The translations under genes and the position numbers were made by a program. Below are positions 9,756-18,102 of a DNA stretch of 64,000 nucleotides, piece after piece; the stretch's first letter is position 1; each line of letters starts with the position of its first letter. Origin of the DNA: Streptomyces sp. 35G-GA-8 (GTDB lineage: Bacteria > Actinomycetota > Actinomycetes > Streptomycetales > Streptomycetaceae); NCBI RefSeq assembly GCF_023534745.1, contig NZ_JAMHJQ010000005.1, positions 387,889 through 451,888 of the forward strand, in the 5' to 3' direction. The notes beneath the pieces were generated by a model. The model ran no database searches. It saw nothing but the letters and a program-made list of their open reading frames with translations, and was not told where the DNA came from.

Positions 9756-10168
9756 GCATGAGTTACGTGGAGAACCCGGAGCAGCGAGGCTGGATGATCG
9801 CCGAGGTCGCCGCGGTTCCCGGGGTGCGCGAGGTGATCGTCTTCAGCGCCGACGGACTGCTGCTGGCCAGTTCCGAGGGGATGAACCGGGACTCCGCCGA
9901 CCGGCTGTCGGCGAACTGCTCGGGTCTCCAGTCCCTGGCCCGCAGCCTGGGCCGGGAGTTCGGCGAGGACGGCGGAGCCGTCCATCAGCAGATGGTGGAG
10001 TTCAACGGCGGTTTCCTCTTCATGCGCAGCGCCAACGGCGCCCATCTCGCGGTGGTGACCGGCCCCGTGGTGGACCCGAAGCTGGTGGCCCGTCAGATGC
10101 AGGCGCAGGTCATGAAGATCGGCGCCGGGAATCTGAGCAGCCCGCCGCGACAGGAGTCCGCGCGGTGA
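9752..10168 (+). CDS. cvnB: Conservon roadblock/LC7 protein CvnB
   Basis: 138-residue roadblock/LC7-fold protein. The central block (VPGVREVIVFSADGLLLASSEGMNRDSADRLSA in pieces) is the family signature. Such proteins act as GAP-like or scaffold partners of small Ras-like GTPases, here CvnD. The GTG start at 9752 overlaps the cvnA stop by 4 nt; an ATG two codons later is an alternative. It overlaps cvnC by 4 nt, so the genes are probably translationally coupled. Confidence 0.92.
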   Translation: MSMSYVENPEQRGWMIAEVAAVPGVREVIVFSADGLLLASSEGMNRDSADRLSANCSGLQSLARSLGREFGEDGGAVHQQMVEFNGGFLFMRSANGAHLAVVTGPVVDPKLVARQMQAQVMKIGAGNLSSPPRQESAR

Positions 10169-10530
10169 GTGAACCGGACGGTGAGTACGCGGCCAGTGCG
10201 TTACGTCCCTATGTGATCACCAAGGGACGCTCCAGGCCCTCCCGTAACACCATAGGAGTCGAGACCCTCCTCATCGCCGTCGATCCCCCGCGCGACGTTC
10301 CGGTCTCCGCGACGCGGGAGGAGCGCGCGCTGGTGCGGATGTGCGAGCGGCTGCTCTCCCTGGTGGAGGCCGCCGCCCATCTCGAACTGCCGGTGAGTCT
10401 GGTGAAGGTGCTGGCATCCGATCTCGTCGACAGCGGCCATCTGTCCGCGCGCTCCGGCGTTCCGCAGGCCGTTCTGCCCGACTCGCAACTGCTTCAGGAG
10501 GTACTGGATGGTCTCCGTCGGCTCCGCTGA
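10165..10530 (+). CDS. cvnC: Conservon DUF742 protein CvnC, with a TTA codon
   Basis: 121-residue DUF742 protein. The visible hallmarks are ALRPYVITKGRSRPS near the N-terminus and the winged-helix-like LVEAAAHLELPVSLVKVLASDLVDSGHL. It starts with GTG overlapping cvnB by 4 nt and overlaps cvnD by 23 nt. Leu13 is encoded by TTA (10201-10203), the codon that needs the bldA tRNA in Streptomyces, so full translation of the conservon may wait for bldA expression. DUF742 proteins are found beside roadblock and GTPase partners; their biochemical role is not settled. Confidence 0.92.
   Translation: MSEPDGEYAASALRPYVITKGRSRPSRNTIGVETLLIAVDPPRDVPVSATREERALVRMCERLLSLVEAAAHLELPVSLVKVLASDLVDSGHLSARSGVPQAVLPDSQLLQEVLDGLRRLR
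10201..10203 (+). other. TTA codon (bldA-dependent) in cvnC
   Basis: Reading from the GTG at 10165, codon 13 is TTA, giving Leu in the sequence SALRPY. TTA is extremely rare in Streptomyces genes and is read only by the bldA-encoded tRNA. Confidence 0.9.
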
Positions 10531-11116
10531 CCGCTACTTGCCCGACACGGTCCAGCAGGCCGTCAAGATTCTCGTGGTGGGCGCTTTCGGCGTCGGGAAG
10601 ACCACCCTGGTCGGCTCGGTCAGCGAGATCGCACCGCTGCGCACGGAGGAGGTGATGACGGAGGCGAGTGTCGGCGTGGACGATCTGGCCGGGATGAGCA
10701 CCAAGACCACCACGACGGTCGCCATGGACTTCGGCCGGATCACCCTCAACTCCTGGCTGGTCCTCTATCTGTTCGGCACCCCGGGACAGCGGCGGTTCTG
10801 GGATCTGTGGGACGGCCTCGCGGAAGGCGCCCTCGGGGTGCTCGTCATCGTCGACACGAGGCGGCTGGAGGACAGCTTCGACGTTCTGGAGCAACTGGAG
10901 CTTCGGGGGCTGCCGTTCGCGGTGGCGGTCAACCAGTTCCCGGACAGCGAGGAGTACGGGGTGGAGGAACTGCGCGCCGCGCTCGATCTGTTGCCGGAGA
11001 CGCCTGTGGTGATGTGCGACGCGCGTGAGCGTGCCGCGTCGGTGGACGCGCTGATCAGCCTGGTCGAGTATGTGTCGAGCGTCGGTGCGGTACGTGCCAG
11101 GGAGACCGCTTCATGA
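10508..11116 (+). CDS. cvnD: Conservon small GTPase CvnD
   Basis: 202-residue Ras-like GTPase. The P-loop GAFGVGKT spans residues 25-32. The switch II region reads LFGTPGQRRFWDL in place of DxxG, and the guanine-specificity loop is NQFP rather than NKxD; both changes are usual in CvnD proteins. It starts within cvnC with a 23-nt overlap. By analogy with studied conservons it would be the output switch of a membrane-associated CvnA-B-C-D complex, with CvnB acting on its nucleotide state. Confidence 0.92.
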   Translation: MVSVGSADRYLPDTVQQAVKILVVGAFGVGKTTLVGSVSEIAPLRTEEVMTEASVGVDDLAGMSTKTTTTVAMDFGRITLNSWLVLYLFGTPGQRRFWDLWDGLAEGALGVLVIVDTRRLEDSFDVLEQLELRGLPFAVAVNQFPDSEEYGVEELRAALDLLPETPVVMCDARERAASVDALISLVEYVSSVGAVRARETAS

Positions 11117-12453
11117 ACCGCTCCTCGCCGCCCGCCCCGCCTCCGGCGCTCTCCCCGCCACCCGGTTGCCCGGCCCCCTCCCCCTCCCTCCTCTCCCTCG
11201 ATCGCCTCGATACCCCCGATAGCCCCGATCCCCTTGATACGGAGCTGCTTCCGCTCTCCGCCGCGACCGGCGCGAGCCGGCCCCGCGAGGTCTACCGCCG
11301 GCTGCGCGAGCGGTACGGCAACGTCGCCCGCGTCGAGCTGGAACCGGGCGTACCGGCCTGGCTCGTCATGGGCTACCGGGAGTTGCTGACGATCACCCGG
11401 CAGGAACAGGTCTTCTCCCGCGACGCCCGCAACTGGCGCGATCTCGACAAGGGCGTGGTCTCACCGCGTTCCGCGCTGCTGCCGATGATGGCCCGGCGTG
11501 CCGATGTCATCGGCACGGACGGCCCCGAGCACCGTCGGCTGCGCCAGCCGCTGGACGACGGTGTGGCGCGGATCGACCAGCGCAGGGCGCGCCGCCAGGT
11601 CGAAACTCTCTGCGCCGAGCTGATCGAGGAATTCTCCCGGCGGGGCCGCGCGGATCTGGTGAGCCAGTACGCGACGATCGTGCCGACACTCTCCATCGCC
11701 TCCCTGTTCGGTCTGGACGGCACGGAGGGACAGGAACTGCTCCGTGCGCACCTCGCCCTGTCCGGCCCCGCCGACGGCTCACGGGACGGCGACCGCCACT
11801 TCGAGGAGATCCTGGTCGACGCGTTGCGCGCCCGGCGGGAGAACCCGACCGACGATCTGACCACGGCGTTTCTCAACCACCCCAAGCTGGAGAGCGAATC
11901 GGAGCGTCTCCAGTCGATGGTGGTGATGGTCTCGGCGGGGAACGAGACCGTCACGTCCTGGATCTCGGGCGCGCTCCGGCTGATGCTCACCGATCCACGC
12001 TTCGGCGCCCGGTCACACGGCGGCCGGCTCGGTGTGGACGACGCCCTCGACGAAGCCCTCTGGCGCGACCCGCCCATGAACAACATGCCCGCCCGCTACG
12101 CACTGCGCGACACCGAACTCGGCGGGCGCCGCATCCGCCGCGGCGACGTCCTCATCCTCGGCATCGCCGCCGCCAACGACGACCCCGCCATCCGCCCCGA
12201 CGACACCGCAGGAGAACCCGGCAACCGCGCCCACCTCGCCTTCTCCGCCGGCCCCCACGTCTGCCCCGCACAAGTACCCGCCCGACTCATCACCCGCACC
12301 GCCGTCAACACCGTCCTGCACCTGCTCCCCGACATGAGACTCACCATCCCCGCCGACCAGGTCGCCTGGCGCCCCTCACCCTGGACACGTATCCCGGTCT
12401 CCCTCCCCGTGGAGTTCTCACCGGCCGGGGCCCGGATCCCCGGCCCCCGGTGA
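11113..12453 (+). CDS. cvnE: Conservon cytochrome P450 CvnE (CYP157-like, no ExxR arginine)
   Basis: 446-residue P450 after a Pro/Ser-rich N-terminal 40 residues. The heme loop FSAGPHVCPA gives the axial ligand Cys384. The I-helix has SAGNET (274-279) where most P450s have AGxDT. In the K-helix the ExxR motif reads E314-A-L-W317, so the nearly invariant Arg is Trp, with an Arg one position later. This matches what is known of CYP157, the P450s that accompany conservons. The ATG overlaps the cvnD stop by 4 nt. No ferredoxin gene is next to it, and the substrate is unknown. Confidence 0.88.
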   Translation: MNRSSPPAPPPALSPPPGCPAPSPSLLSLDRLDTPDSPDPLDTELLPLSAATGASRPREVYRRLRERYGNVARVELEPGVPAWLVMGYRELLTITRQEQVFSRDARNWRDLDKGVVSPRSALLPMMARRADVIGTDGPEHRRLRQPLDDGVARIDQRRARRQVETLCAELIEEFSRRGRADLVSQYATIVPTLSIASLFGLDGTEGQELLRAHLALSGPADGSRDGDRHFEEILVDALRARRENPTDDLTTAFLNHPKLESESERLQSMVVMVSAGNETVTSWISGALRLMLTDPRFGARSHGGRLGVDDALDEALWRDPPMNNMPARYALRDTELGGRRIRRGDVLILGIAAANDDPAIRPDDTAGEPGNRAHLAFSAGPHVCPAQVPARLITRTAVNTVLHLLPDMRLTIPADQVAWRPSPWTRIPVSLPVEFSPAGARIPGPR

Positions 12454-12526
12454 ACCGCCCCGTCGGACCCGCCCCCGAGCACATATGACCAATGATCGAG
12501 CGATATCGCGGGCGGGAAACCGGCGT

Positions 12527-13945
12527 TCAGGACCGCGTCGGCAGCACCTCGGTCGCCCGGTCGAACGCGGAGTCCCGCCGATGGGCGAACTCCTCCTCGG
12601 TGAAGACGGGTTCCGGTAGGTGCGCCGGGATACCGGCACCGTCGAAGGTCTCGCCCGAGCGGGTCAGGAACTCCTCGTTCGGCAGCCAGAACGACCATCC
12701 GTTCGGCAGCTCGCGCCGCAGGATGTCCGAGAAGACGCCCTGGGTCGGCTCCCCGATCCGTACGGTCCTGCCGGGACGGTCGATGAGTGCCTGGGTGAAG
12801 GTCTCCCCGGCGCTGTAGGTGGTGCCCGCCGTCAGCACGGCGACGGGCCCGGTGAACCGGGGCGCTCGCGCCGGTTGTACGTACAGGGGCTCCGGCCGGG
12901 TGAAGCGGGTCGGATCGGCCGGGTCGTTGCGGGCCCGCTTGGCGTAGGCGAAGTACGGACGGTCGGTGAGACGGGCGGCGATCCGCGGTCCGAGAGCGTC
13001 GGACCCGCCACCGTTCACCCTCAGGTCGATGATCAGCCCGGTCAGTCCGGTCGTGCGCTCACGGGTGAGAATCGCATCCAGGGCCCGGTCCAGCTCGGCG
13101 CTGTCGGTGGCGTAGGTGTCCTCCTCCGTATAGCCACTGAAGCCGGAGACACGCACATACCCCTGTCCGCCGGGCAGATCCGCGTAGCCGATCCGCCCGC
13201 CCGCGAACTCCTGGAGCTGACGGCCGCCCAGATCGCGCCGCTCGACATACTCCTTGGTCCGGTTGTCCAGCTCCGGCCCCGGTACCGCGGTGCCCGGCCT
13301 GCTCTGCGCGAAGACGCCCGCGGGGCCCCCGAGGACGACGACATGGGCGTCGTACAGCGGGCGCACCATCTCGCTGAGAACAGCGAACAGTTCGGCGTCG
13401 GTCGTGTTCTCGTGGACCATGGGGCGCAATCGCTCCCGGACCGCCGACCAGTCGATCCCCTTGGCGGCGAAGAACGGATAGTTCTCCTCGAAGGTCGCCC
13501 AGAAGACATCGAAGGTCGCCACGGGACCGGTCGCCTGCTCCCGGGCGCAGGAATCCGGCAGCGCCGCGATACGGAACAGGGTCCTCTCCCCGACCGACCC
13601 GTCCACACGCATCGAGGCCCGGTCCCGGCTGTCCGTCGAGCGCAGGGTGAAGACATCGCCGTCGTCGTCGGCGTACCGAGCCGATCCGGCGTCCCCGCCG
13701 GTGCGACGCGCCGGCGCGCCCTCCAGACAGCCCACAGCGGTGGTCTGGTACTCCCGCAGAACACCCTCCTCCGCCGCGAGCACCGTCCCGTACCCGTCTG
13801 TCCGCCACACTCCGGTCGGAGGCCCCGGACGCGATGTGGCGCCCGCCGGGGGCGCGGGGATGGCGACACCGCCCACCACCGAAAGCAGCGCGAGCGCCGC
13901 CACGACTCCGGTCGCCGACCGGCCCGAAGAACTCTTCCCGCGCAT
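12527..13945 (-). CDS. Secreted S41-family (tail-specific/tricorn-like) peptidase
   Basis: 472 residues. The N-terminal signal peptide has a hydrophobic stretch at about 13-35 and ends near AGATS. The C-terminal S41 core shows LIIDLRVNGGGSDALG and then TAGTTYSAGETFTQAL, where the Ser of TYSAGE is the expected nucleophile. No PDZ domain is obvious between the N-terminal domain and the core, unlike CtpA proteases. It is probably exported to degrade peptides or small proteins. The start has GGGGGAGA about 9 nt upstream. It converges on cvnE with a 73-nt gap. Confidence 0.85.
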   Translation of the reverse strand: MRGKSSSGRSATGVVAALALLSVVGGVAIPAPPAGATSRPGPPTGVWRTDGYGTVLAAEEGVLREYQTTAVGCLEGAPARRTGGDAGSARYADDDGDVFTLRSTDSRDRASMRVDGSVGERTLFRIAALPDSCAREQATGPVATFDVFWATFEENYPFFAAKGIDWSAVRERLRPMVHENTTDAELFAVLSEMVRPLYDAHVVVLGGPAGVFAQSRPGTAVPGPELDNRTKEYVERRDLGGRQLQEFAGGRIGYADLPGGQGYVRVSGFSGYTEEDTYATDSAELDRALDAILTRERTTGLTGLIIDLRVNGGGSDALGPRIAARLTDRPYFAYAKRARNDPADPTRFTRPEPLYVQPARAPRFTGPVAVLTAGTTYSAGETFTQALIDRPGRTVRIGEPTQGVFSDILRRELPNGWSFWLPNEEFLTRSGETFDGAGIPAHLPEPVFTEEEFAHRRDSAFDRATEVLPTRS

Positions 13946-14071
13946 GCTCAGGTCTCCCCCGTCGATCGTTCAGGTACGACTCCCATGATCCGATCGACCG
14001 TGGTCGTGGAACATACCGCTGGCCTCACGATGGGACTGGGGAAAACCTCAGTTCGCCGACGTGCCACCGGC

Positions 14072-14129
14072 ACAGCCGGCCCGACTCGTCACAGCCGGCC
14101 CCGACTCGTCACAGCCGGCCCGCCTCGAC
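14072..14129. repeat. Tandem repeat duplicating the stop-codon region of the ABC ATPase gene
   Basis: About 2.9 copies of a 19-20-bp unit. On the minus strand each copy reads GGCCGGCTGTGACGAGTC with small length changes. The gene's own Leu-stop (CTG TGA) is in the innermost copy and an extra TGA-containing copy follows it. Confidence 0.85.
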
Positions 14130-14894
14130 GATTCGCCGAAGGAAGCGCCTCGTGCGCTCCTGCCGCGGATTCCCGAACACCTCCTGAGGCGACCCGCGCT
14201 CCAGCACCACCCCGTCGTCCAGGAAACACACCTGGTCCGCGACCTCACGGGCGAAGCCCATCTCATGGGTGGCCAGCACCATCGTCATCCCGTCGCCCTT
14301 CAGATCGCGTACGACCGAGAGCACCTCACCGACGAGTTCGGGGTCGAGCGCCGCCGTGATCTCGTCCAGGAGCAGCAGCCTCGGCCGTACCGCGAGCGCG
14401 CGTACGATCGCGGCGCGCTGCTGCTGACCGCCGCTGAGCCGGTCCGGGTACTCCCCCGCCTTGTCCCCGAGACCGAGCCGTTCCAGCAGCTCGCGTGCCC
14501 GCGCCTCCGCCTCCTCACGGGAGACGCCGAGGACTCTGCGCGGCGCGAGCGTGATGTTCTGAAGGACCGTCATATGAGGGAAGAGGTTGTACGACTGGAA
14601 CACCACCCCGATGCGGCGGCGCACCGCGTCCGGATCGGCCCGCGGGTCGGTGATCTCCTCGCCGTCGAGGAAGATCGCGCCGTCGTCGATCTCCTCCAGC
14701 AGATTGGCGCACCGCAGCAGGGTGGACTTGCCGGAGCCGGAGGCACCGATCAGCGCGGTCACGGTGTGCGGGGCCACATCGAGACTGACATCGCGCAGGA
14801 CGACCCGGTCCCGTCCGAAGGTCTTGCGTACGGACTCCAGACGCAGCACCGGCCCGTCGCCGCCGCCCGTCGCGCGGACCTCGTGGGCGGTCAT
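14109..14894 (-). CDS. Polar amino-acid ABC transporter, ATP-binding protein (GlnQ type)
   Basis: 261-residue ABC ATPase. Walker A is GASGSGKST near residue 51, the signature LSGGQQQR near 149 and Walker B LLLLDEIT near 169, followed by the H-loop in LATHEMGF. The overall sequence matches the GlnQ/HisP class for polar amino acids. The ATG overlaps the permease stop by 4 nt. The last of three genes in the order binding protein, permease, ATPase. Its stop region is duplicated in the repeat at 14072-14129. Confidence 0.92.
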   Translation of the reverse strand: MTAHEVRATGGGDGPVLRLESVRKTFGRDRVVLRDVSLDVAPHTVTALIGASGSGKSTLLRCANLLEEIDDGAIFLDGEEITDPRADPDAVRRRIGVVFQSYNLFPHMTVLQNITLAPRRVLGVSREEAEARARELLERLGLGDKAGEYPDRLSGGQQQRAAIVRALAVRPRLLLLDEITAALDPELVGEVLSVVRDLKGDGMTMVLATHEMGFAREVADQVCFLDDGVVLERGSPQEVFGNPRQERTRRFLRRIVEAGRL

Positions 14895-15784
14895 ACGGTT
14901 CCTCCCTGGACGCGTCGGCGGTCCATCCGGGCCGTGACCCAGTCCGTGAACCGGGTCATCGGGATCGTCAGCGCGACGAAGACGAGGCCGGCGACCACGT
15001 ACGGCGTGTAGTTGAAGTACTTTCCGGCGATGATCTGCGCCGCGTACACGGCGTCCACGGCGCCGGCGATCGAGACGAGTCCTGTGTCCTTCTGAAGCGA
15101 CACCAGATCATTGAGCAGCGGCGGCACGACACGCCGTACGGCCTGCGGAAGCACGACGTACCGCAGTGTCCTTGCGCTGGACAGTCCCAGCGAACGGGCC
15201 GCCGCCCGCTGGGAGGGGTGTACGGACTCGATGCCCGCCCGGAACACCTCGGCGACATAGGCGGAGTACGTGAGGACCAGCGCCGTCCCGCCCAGCAGTA
15301 CCGGGTCCGTGGTGACGCCCTCCAGCCGCAGCGCCGGGACCCCGAAGACGACCATCAGCAGGCAGATGATCAGGGGCAGTCCGCGGAAGAAGTCGGTGTA
15401 GGCGGTGGCCAGGGCACGCACCGGGAAGAAGACCGGGCCGCGCAGGGTGCGGGCGACGGCGAGCAGCAGTCCGAGCAGCAGGACGCACACCCCGCAGATC
15501 GCCAGCAGCCGCAGATTGAGGAGCAGTCCGTCGAGGACCTTGGGCAGGGCCATCCGCGCGTACTCGGCGCTGAAGAAGGTCTCGCGGGTGCGCTGCCAGC
15601 CGGGCGAGCCCGTGATGACAAGGAACAGGACGACGCCGGTCACGAGGGTGGAGAGCGCGGCGACGGCGGTGGCCCGGCGGGCGCGGGCGCGCTTGTACCG
15701 CTCGCGCGCGATCCGCCGTGCCGAGGGCGTGTAGGTGTCCTCGCCGTCGTCCTTCGTCAGCCGGACGGTGTTCGAGGAGGTCAC
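14891..15784 (-). CDS. Polar amino-acid ABC transporter permease
   Basis: 297 residues. An N-terminal charged segment is followed by a first helix (AVAALSTLVTGVVLFLVI) and the HisM/GlnP-type permease core, with about five helices and the EAA-like loop RAAARSLGLSSARTLRYVVLPQAVRRVVP. The GTG at 15784 overlaps the TGA of the binding-protein gene by 4 nt and is preferred over a start 12 codons upstream inside that gene. Together with the flanking genes it forms one importer. Confidence 0.9.
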   Translation of the reverse strand: MTSSNTVRLTKDDGEDTYTPSARRIARERYKRARARRATAVAALSTLVTGVVLFLVITGSPGWQRTRETFFSAEYARMALPKVLDGLLLNLRLLAICGVCVLLLGLLLAVARTLRGPVFFPVRALATAYTDFFRGLPLIICLLMVVFGVPALRLEGVTTDPVLLGGTALVLTYSAYVAEVFRAGIESVHPSQRAAARSLGLSSARTLRYVVLPQAVRRVVPPLLNDLVSLQKDTGLVSIAGAVDAVYAAQIIAGKYFNYTPYVVAGLVFVALTIPMTRFTDWVTARMDRRRVQGGTV

Positions 15785-16662
15785 TTGAGCACCGGCGCGT
15801 CCACGGCGTCGGAGAGCCACCGCTTCTCCAGCGCGGCGAGCGTGCCGTCCGCCCGCAGTCCGTCGACGGCCTCGGTGACGCAGGTCGTGAGCGCGCTGCC
15901 CTTGTCGAGGACGAGTCCGAACCGCTCCGCGGTGCCCGCCGAGTCCGCGAACTGGCCGACGACCTTCGCGTCCGGCACCTCCGCCGAGGTGATGTAGAAG
16001 GCGGTGGGGAGGTCGACGACGATGGCGTCGACCTGACCGTTGCGCAGCGCCGACTTGGCGAAGTCGTTCTTCTGGTAGACGGCGGGCTCCCGCGTCGGTT
16101 TGATGATCTGGTTGATCGTGTCGAGGCTCGTGGTGCCGACCTGCGCGCCGAGCTTGGCGCCCTTGAGAGCGGCGGCGTCCGTGGCCTTGGCGTACGGGGA
16201 GTCCTTCAGCGCGATGACGGCCTGCCGTACGTCGTAGTAGCCCGAGGAGAAGTCGACGGCCTTCTCGCGCTCGTCACTGATGGAGATCTGGTTGATGTCG
16301 AAGTCGAAGTTCTTCTCGCCGGGCGCGAACGAGTTGTTGAACGGCACGGTCTGCCAGACGACGTGGTTCTTCTCGTACCCGAGGGCCTTGGCCACGGCAT
16401 AGGCCACCGCCGACTCGAATCCCTTGCCGCTCGCCGGGTCGTCGTCCTGGAACCAGGGCGCGTAGGCGGGCTTGTCCGTGCCCACCGTCAGCTTTCCCTT
16501 CGCTTCCGTGGGCATCGTCCCCGGGTCGCAGGAGGACGCGGCGGACCCGGAGGCGGTGGCGTCGGCTTCGGTCGAGGTGTCCTGCGGGGCGCAGGCCGTG
16601 GCGGCGGCGATGACGAGGAGGGCGGGGAGCGCGGGGAACAGGCTTCGGGCGGTGAGGTGCAT
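15781..16662 (-). CDS. Extracellular solute-binding lipoprotein for polar amino acids
   Basis: 293 residues. The ATG at 16662 gives a lipoprotein signal (LFPALPALLVIAAATAC, Cys near residue 24) followed by a Ser/Thr/Asp-rich linker. The rest is an SBP family 3 fold: LTVGTDKPAYAPWF, GFESAVAYAVAKALGY, FDFDINQISISDEREKAVDFS and VGTTSLDTI. It delivers the ligand to the permease and ATPase encoded downstream. The exact amino acid cannot be read from sequence. Confidence 0.9.
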   Translation of the reverse strand: MHLTARSLFPALPALLVIAAATACAPQDTSTEADATASGSAASSCDPGTMPTEAKGKLTVGTDKPAYAPWFQDDDPASGKGFESAVAYAVAKALGYEKNHVVWQTVPFNNSFAPGEKNFDFDINQISISDEREKAVDFSSGYYDVRQAVIALKDSPYAKATDAAALKGAKLGAQVGTTSLDTINQIIKPTREPAVYQKNDFAKSALRNGQVDAIVVDLPTAFYITSAEVPDAKVVGQFADSAGTAERFGLVLDKGSALTTCVTEAVDGLRADGTLAALEKRWLSDAVDAPVLK

Positions 16663-16961
16663 GGCGGGAGAGTGGCACCGCGTGGGGGGACCTGTCGAGA
16701 TCAGGGCGTTGCGATCGCATGAATTCCGCCGGTGGGCGGGCTCGCGTGGCCGGGATCCGCCCATCGCGCGCGCCAAGCGCGTCGCCCGGCACCCCGCACA
16801 GCGCGCCCGACCGTACAGCCCGCGCGGCACTCGTAGGGCCCGCGCGGCACCCGCCGTCCGGCGGACGATCTCCGCCGTTTGGCACTCCCTGCGGGCTCGG
16901 GACCGGAGGCAGGATGGCCGTACCGGTCTCAGGGACGTGACCGCGACGTAGGGAGATGCCC

Positions 16962-17969
16962 ATGAACGCCACCCCGCTCTCCGGTGCGCAGGACGACCGG
17001 TACGGTCCGCCGCCGCCGTTCGATCCGGAACTCGCGGCGGCGCTCGGTCTCATCGGTGAGCAGATAAGCGCCCTCGTGAGCCTTGATGACATCCCCGCCC
17101 TGCGCGAGAGCAGAATCGTGGTGGGGCCCTCGGACGAGGAACTGCGGCAGGACGGTGCCTTCGAGATCGAGGAACGCACGGTGGCGGGCCCGCCGGGCGA
17201 GCCGGAGATCTCCCTGCTGATCGGCAGGCCGGCGGGGGCGGGCACGGCACTGCCCGCGCTCTACCACATCCACGGTGGCGGGATGATCCTCGGCGACAAC
17301 AGGGCCGGTTTCGACTCCCTCCTCGACTGGGCGCGGGAACTGAACCTGGTCGTGGTCTCGGTGGAGTACCGGCTGGCCCCCGAGCATCCGCATCCGGCGC
17401 CGGTGGAGGACTCCTACGCGGGACTCGTCTGGACGGCCGAGCACGCCGACGAACTCGGCATAGACCCCGGCCGGATCATCGTCGCCGGGGGCAGCGCGGG
17501 CGGTGGGCTGGCCGCCGCCGTCGCGCTGCTGGCACGCGACCGGGGCGGACCCGCGCTGGCCGGGCAGATGCTGATGTGCCCCATGCTCGACGACCGCAAC
17601 GACACGCCCTCCAGTCTCCAGATGGCCGGCCTCGGCCTCTGGGACAGGGCGGCGAACCACACGGGATGGACAGCCCTGCTCGGGGACCGGCGCGGCGGGC
17701 CCGATGTCCCGCCGTACGCCGCGCCCGCCCGTGCGACGGATCTGTCGGGGCTGCCCCCGGCGTTCATCGACGTCGGTTCGGCGGAGACCTTCCGGGACGA
17801 GGACGTGACCTACGCCACGCGGCTGTGGCAGGCCGGTGGCCAGGCCGAGCTGCATGTGTGGCCGGGCGGCTTCCACGGCTTCGAGGGCCTTGCGCCACAG
17901 GCGGCGATCTCCCAGGACGCGCGGAACGCCCAGCTGAAGTGGCTGCGCAGAGTGCTGGCGGCCAGCTGA
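16962..17969 (+). CDS. Alpha/beta hydrolase of the HSL (lipase/esterase) family
   Basis: 335 residues from the ATG at 16962, which has GGGAG 8-12 nt upstream; an ATG two codons earlier is possible. The oxyanion motif HGGG is near residue 104 and the nucleophile elbow GGSAGG near 176-181. The acid lies in DVGSAETFRDED and the His in GGFHGFE, which completes a hormone-sensitive-lipase-type triad. Likely a cytosolic carboxylesterase on small acyl esters. It lies downstream of a divergent ABC operon (293-nt gap) and upstream of the PucR-like gene. Confidence 0.88.
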   Translation: MNATPLSGAQDDRYGPPPPFDPELAAALGLIGEQISALVSLDDIPALRESRIVVGPSDEELRQDGAFEIEERTVAGPPGEPEISLLIGRPAGAGTALPALYHIHGGGMILGDNRAGFDSLLDWARELNLVVVSVEYRLAPEHPHPAPVEDSYAGLVWTAEHADELGIDPGRIIVAGGSAGGGLAAAVALLARDRGGPALAGQMLMCPMLDDRNDTPSSLQMAGLGLWDRAANHTGWTALLGDRRGGPDVPPYAAPARATDLSGLPPAFIDVGSAETFRDEDVTYATRLWQAGGQAELHVWPGGFHGFEGLAPQAAISQDARNAQLKWLRRVLAAS

Positions 17970-18023
17970 CACACGGACGGGCCGACGGACCCGCGCGCGG
18001 GCTCTCGGCCGGACCGGGATCCG

Positions 18024-18053
18024 CCGGAAAGGGAGAAACCGGAAAGGGAGAAA
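18024..18053. repeat. 15-bp perfect tandem duplication
   Basis: CCGGAAAGGGAGAAA occurs twice head to tail (18024-18038, 18039-18053), followed by another purine run. It lies 50 nt upstream of the regulator start and looks like a slippage product. A role in transcription is possible but not shown. Confidence 0.8.
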
Positions 18054-18102
18054 AGGGAACGGAACGCTTGGCACCGGCCGCGCGGAGAAGCAGGATGAGG
18101 GA

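Noticed and set aside
14072-14129. Short repeat array considered as a CRISPR
   Set aside because: Only three 19-20-bp units without spacers; it is a tandem duplication over a stop codon.
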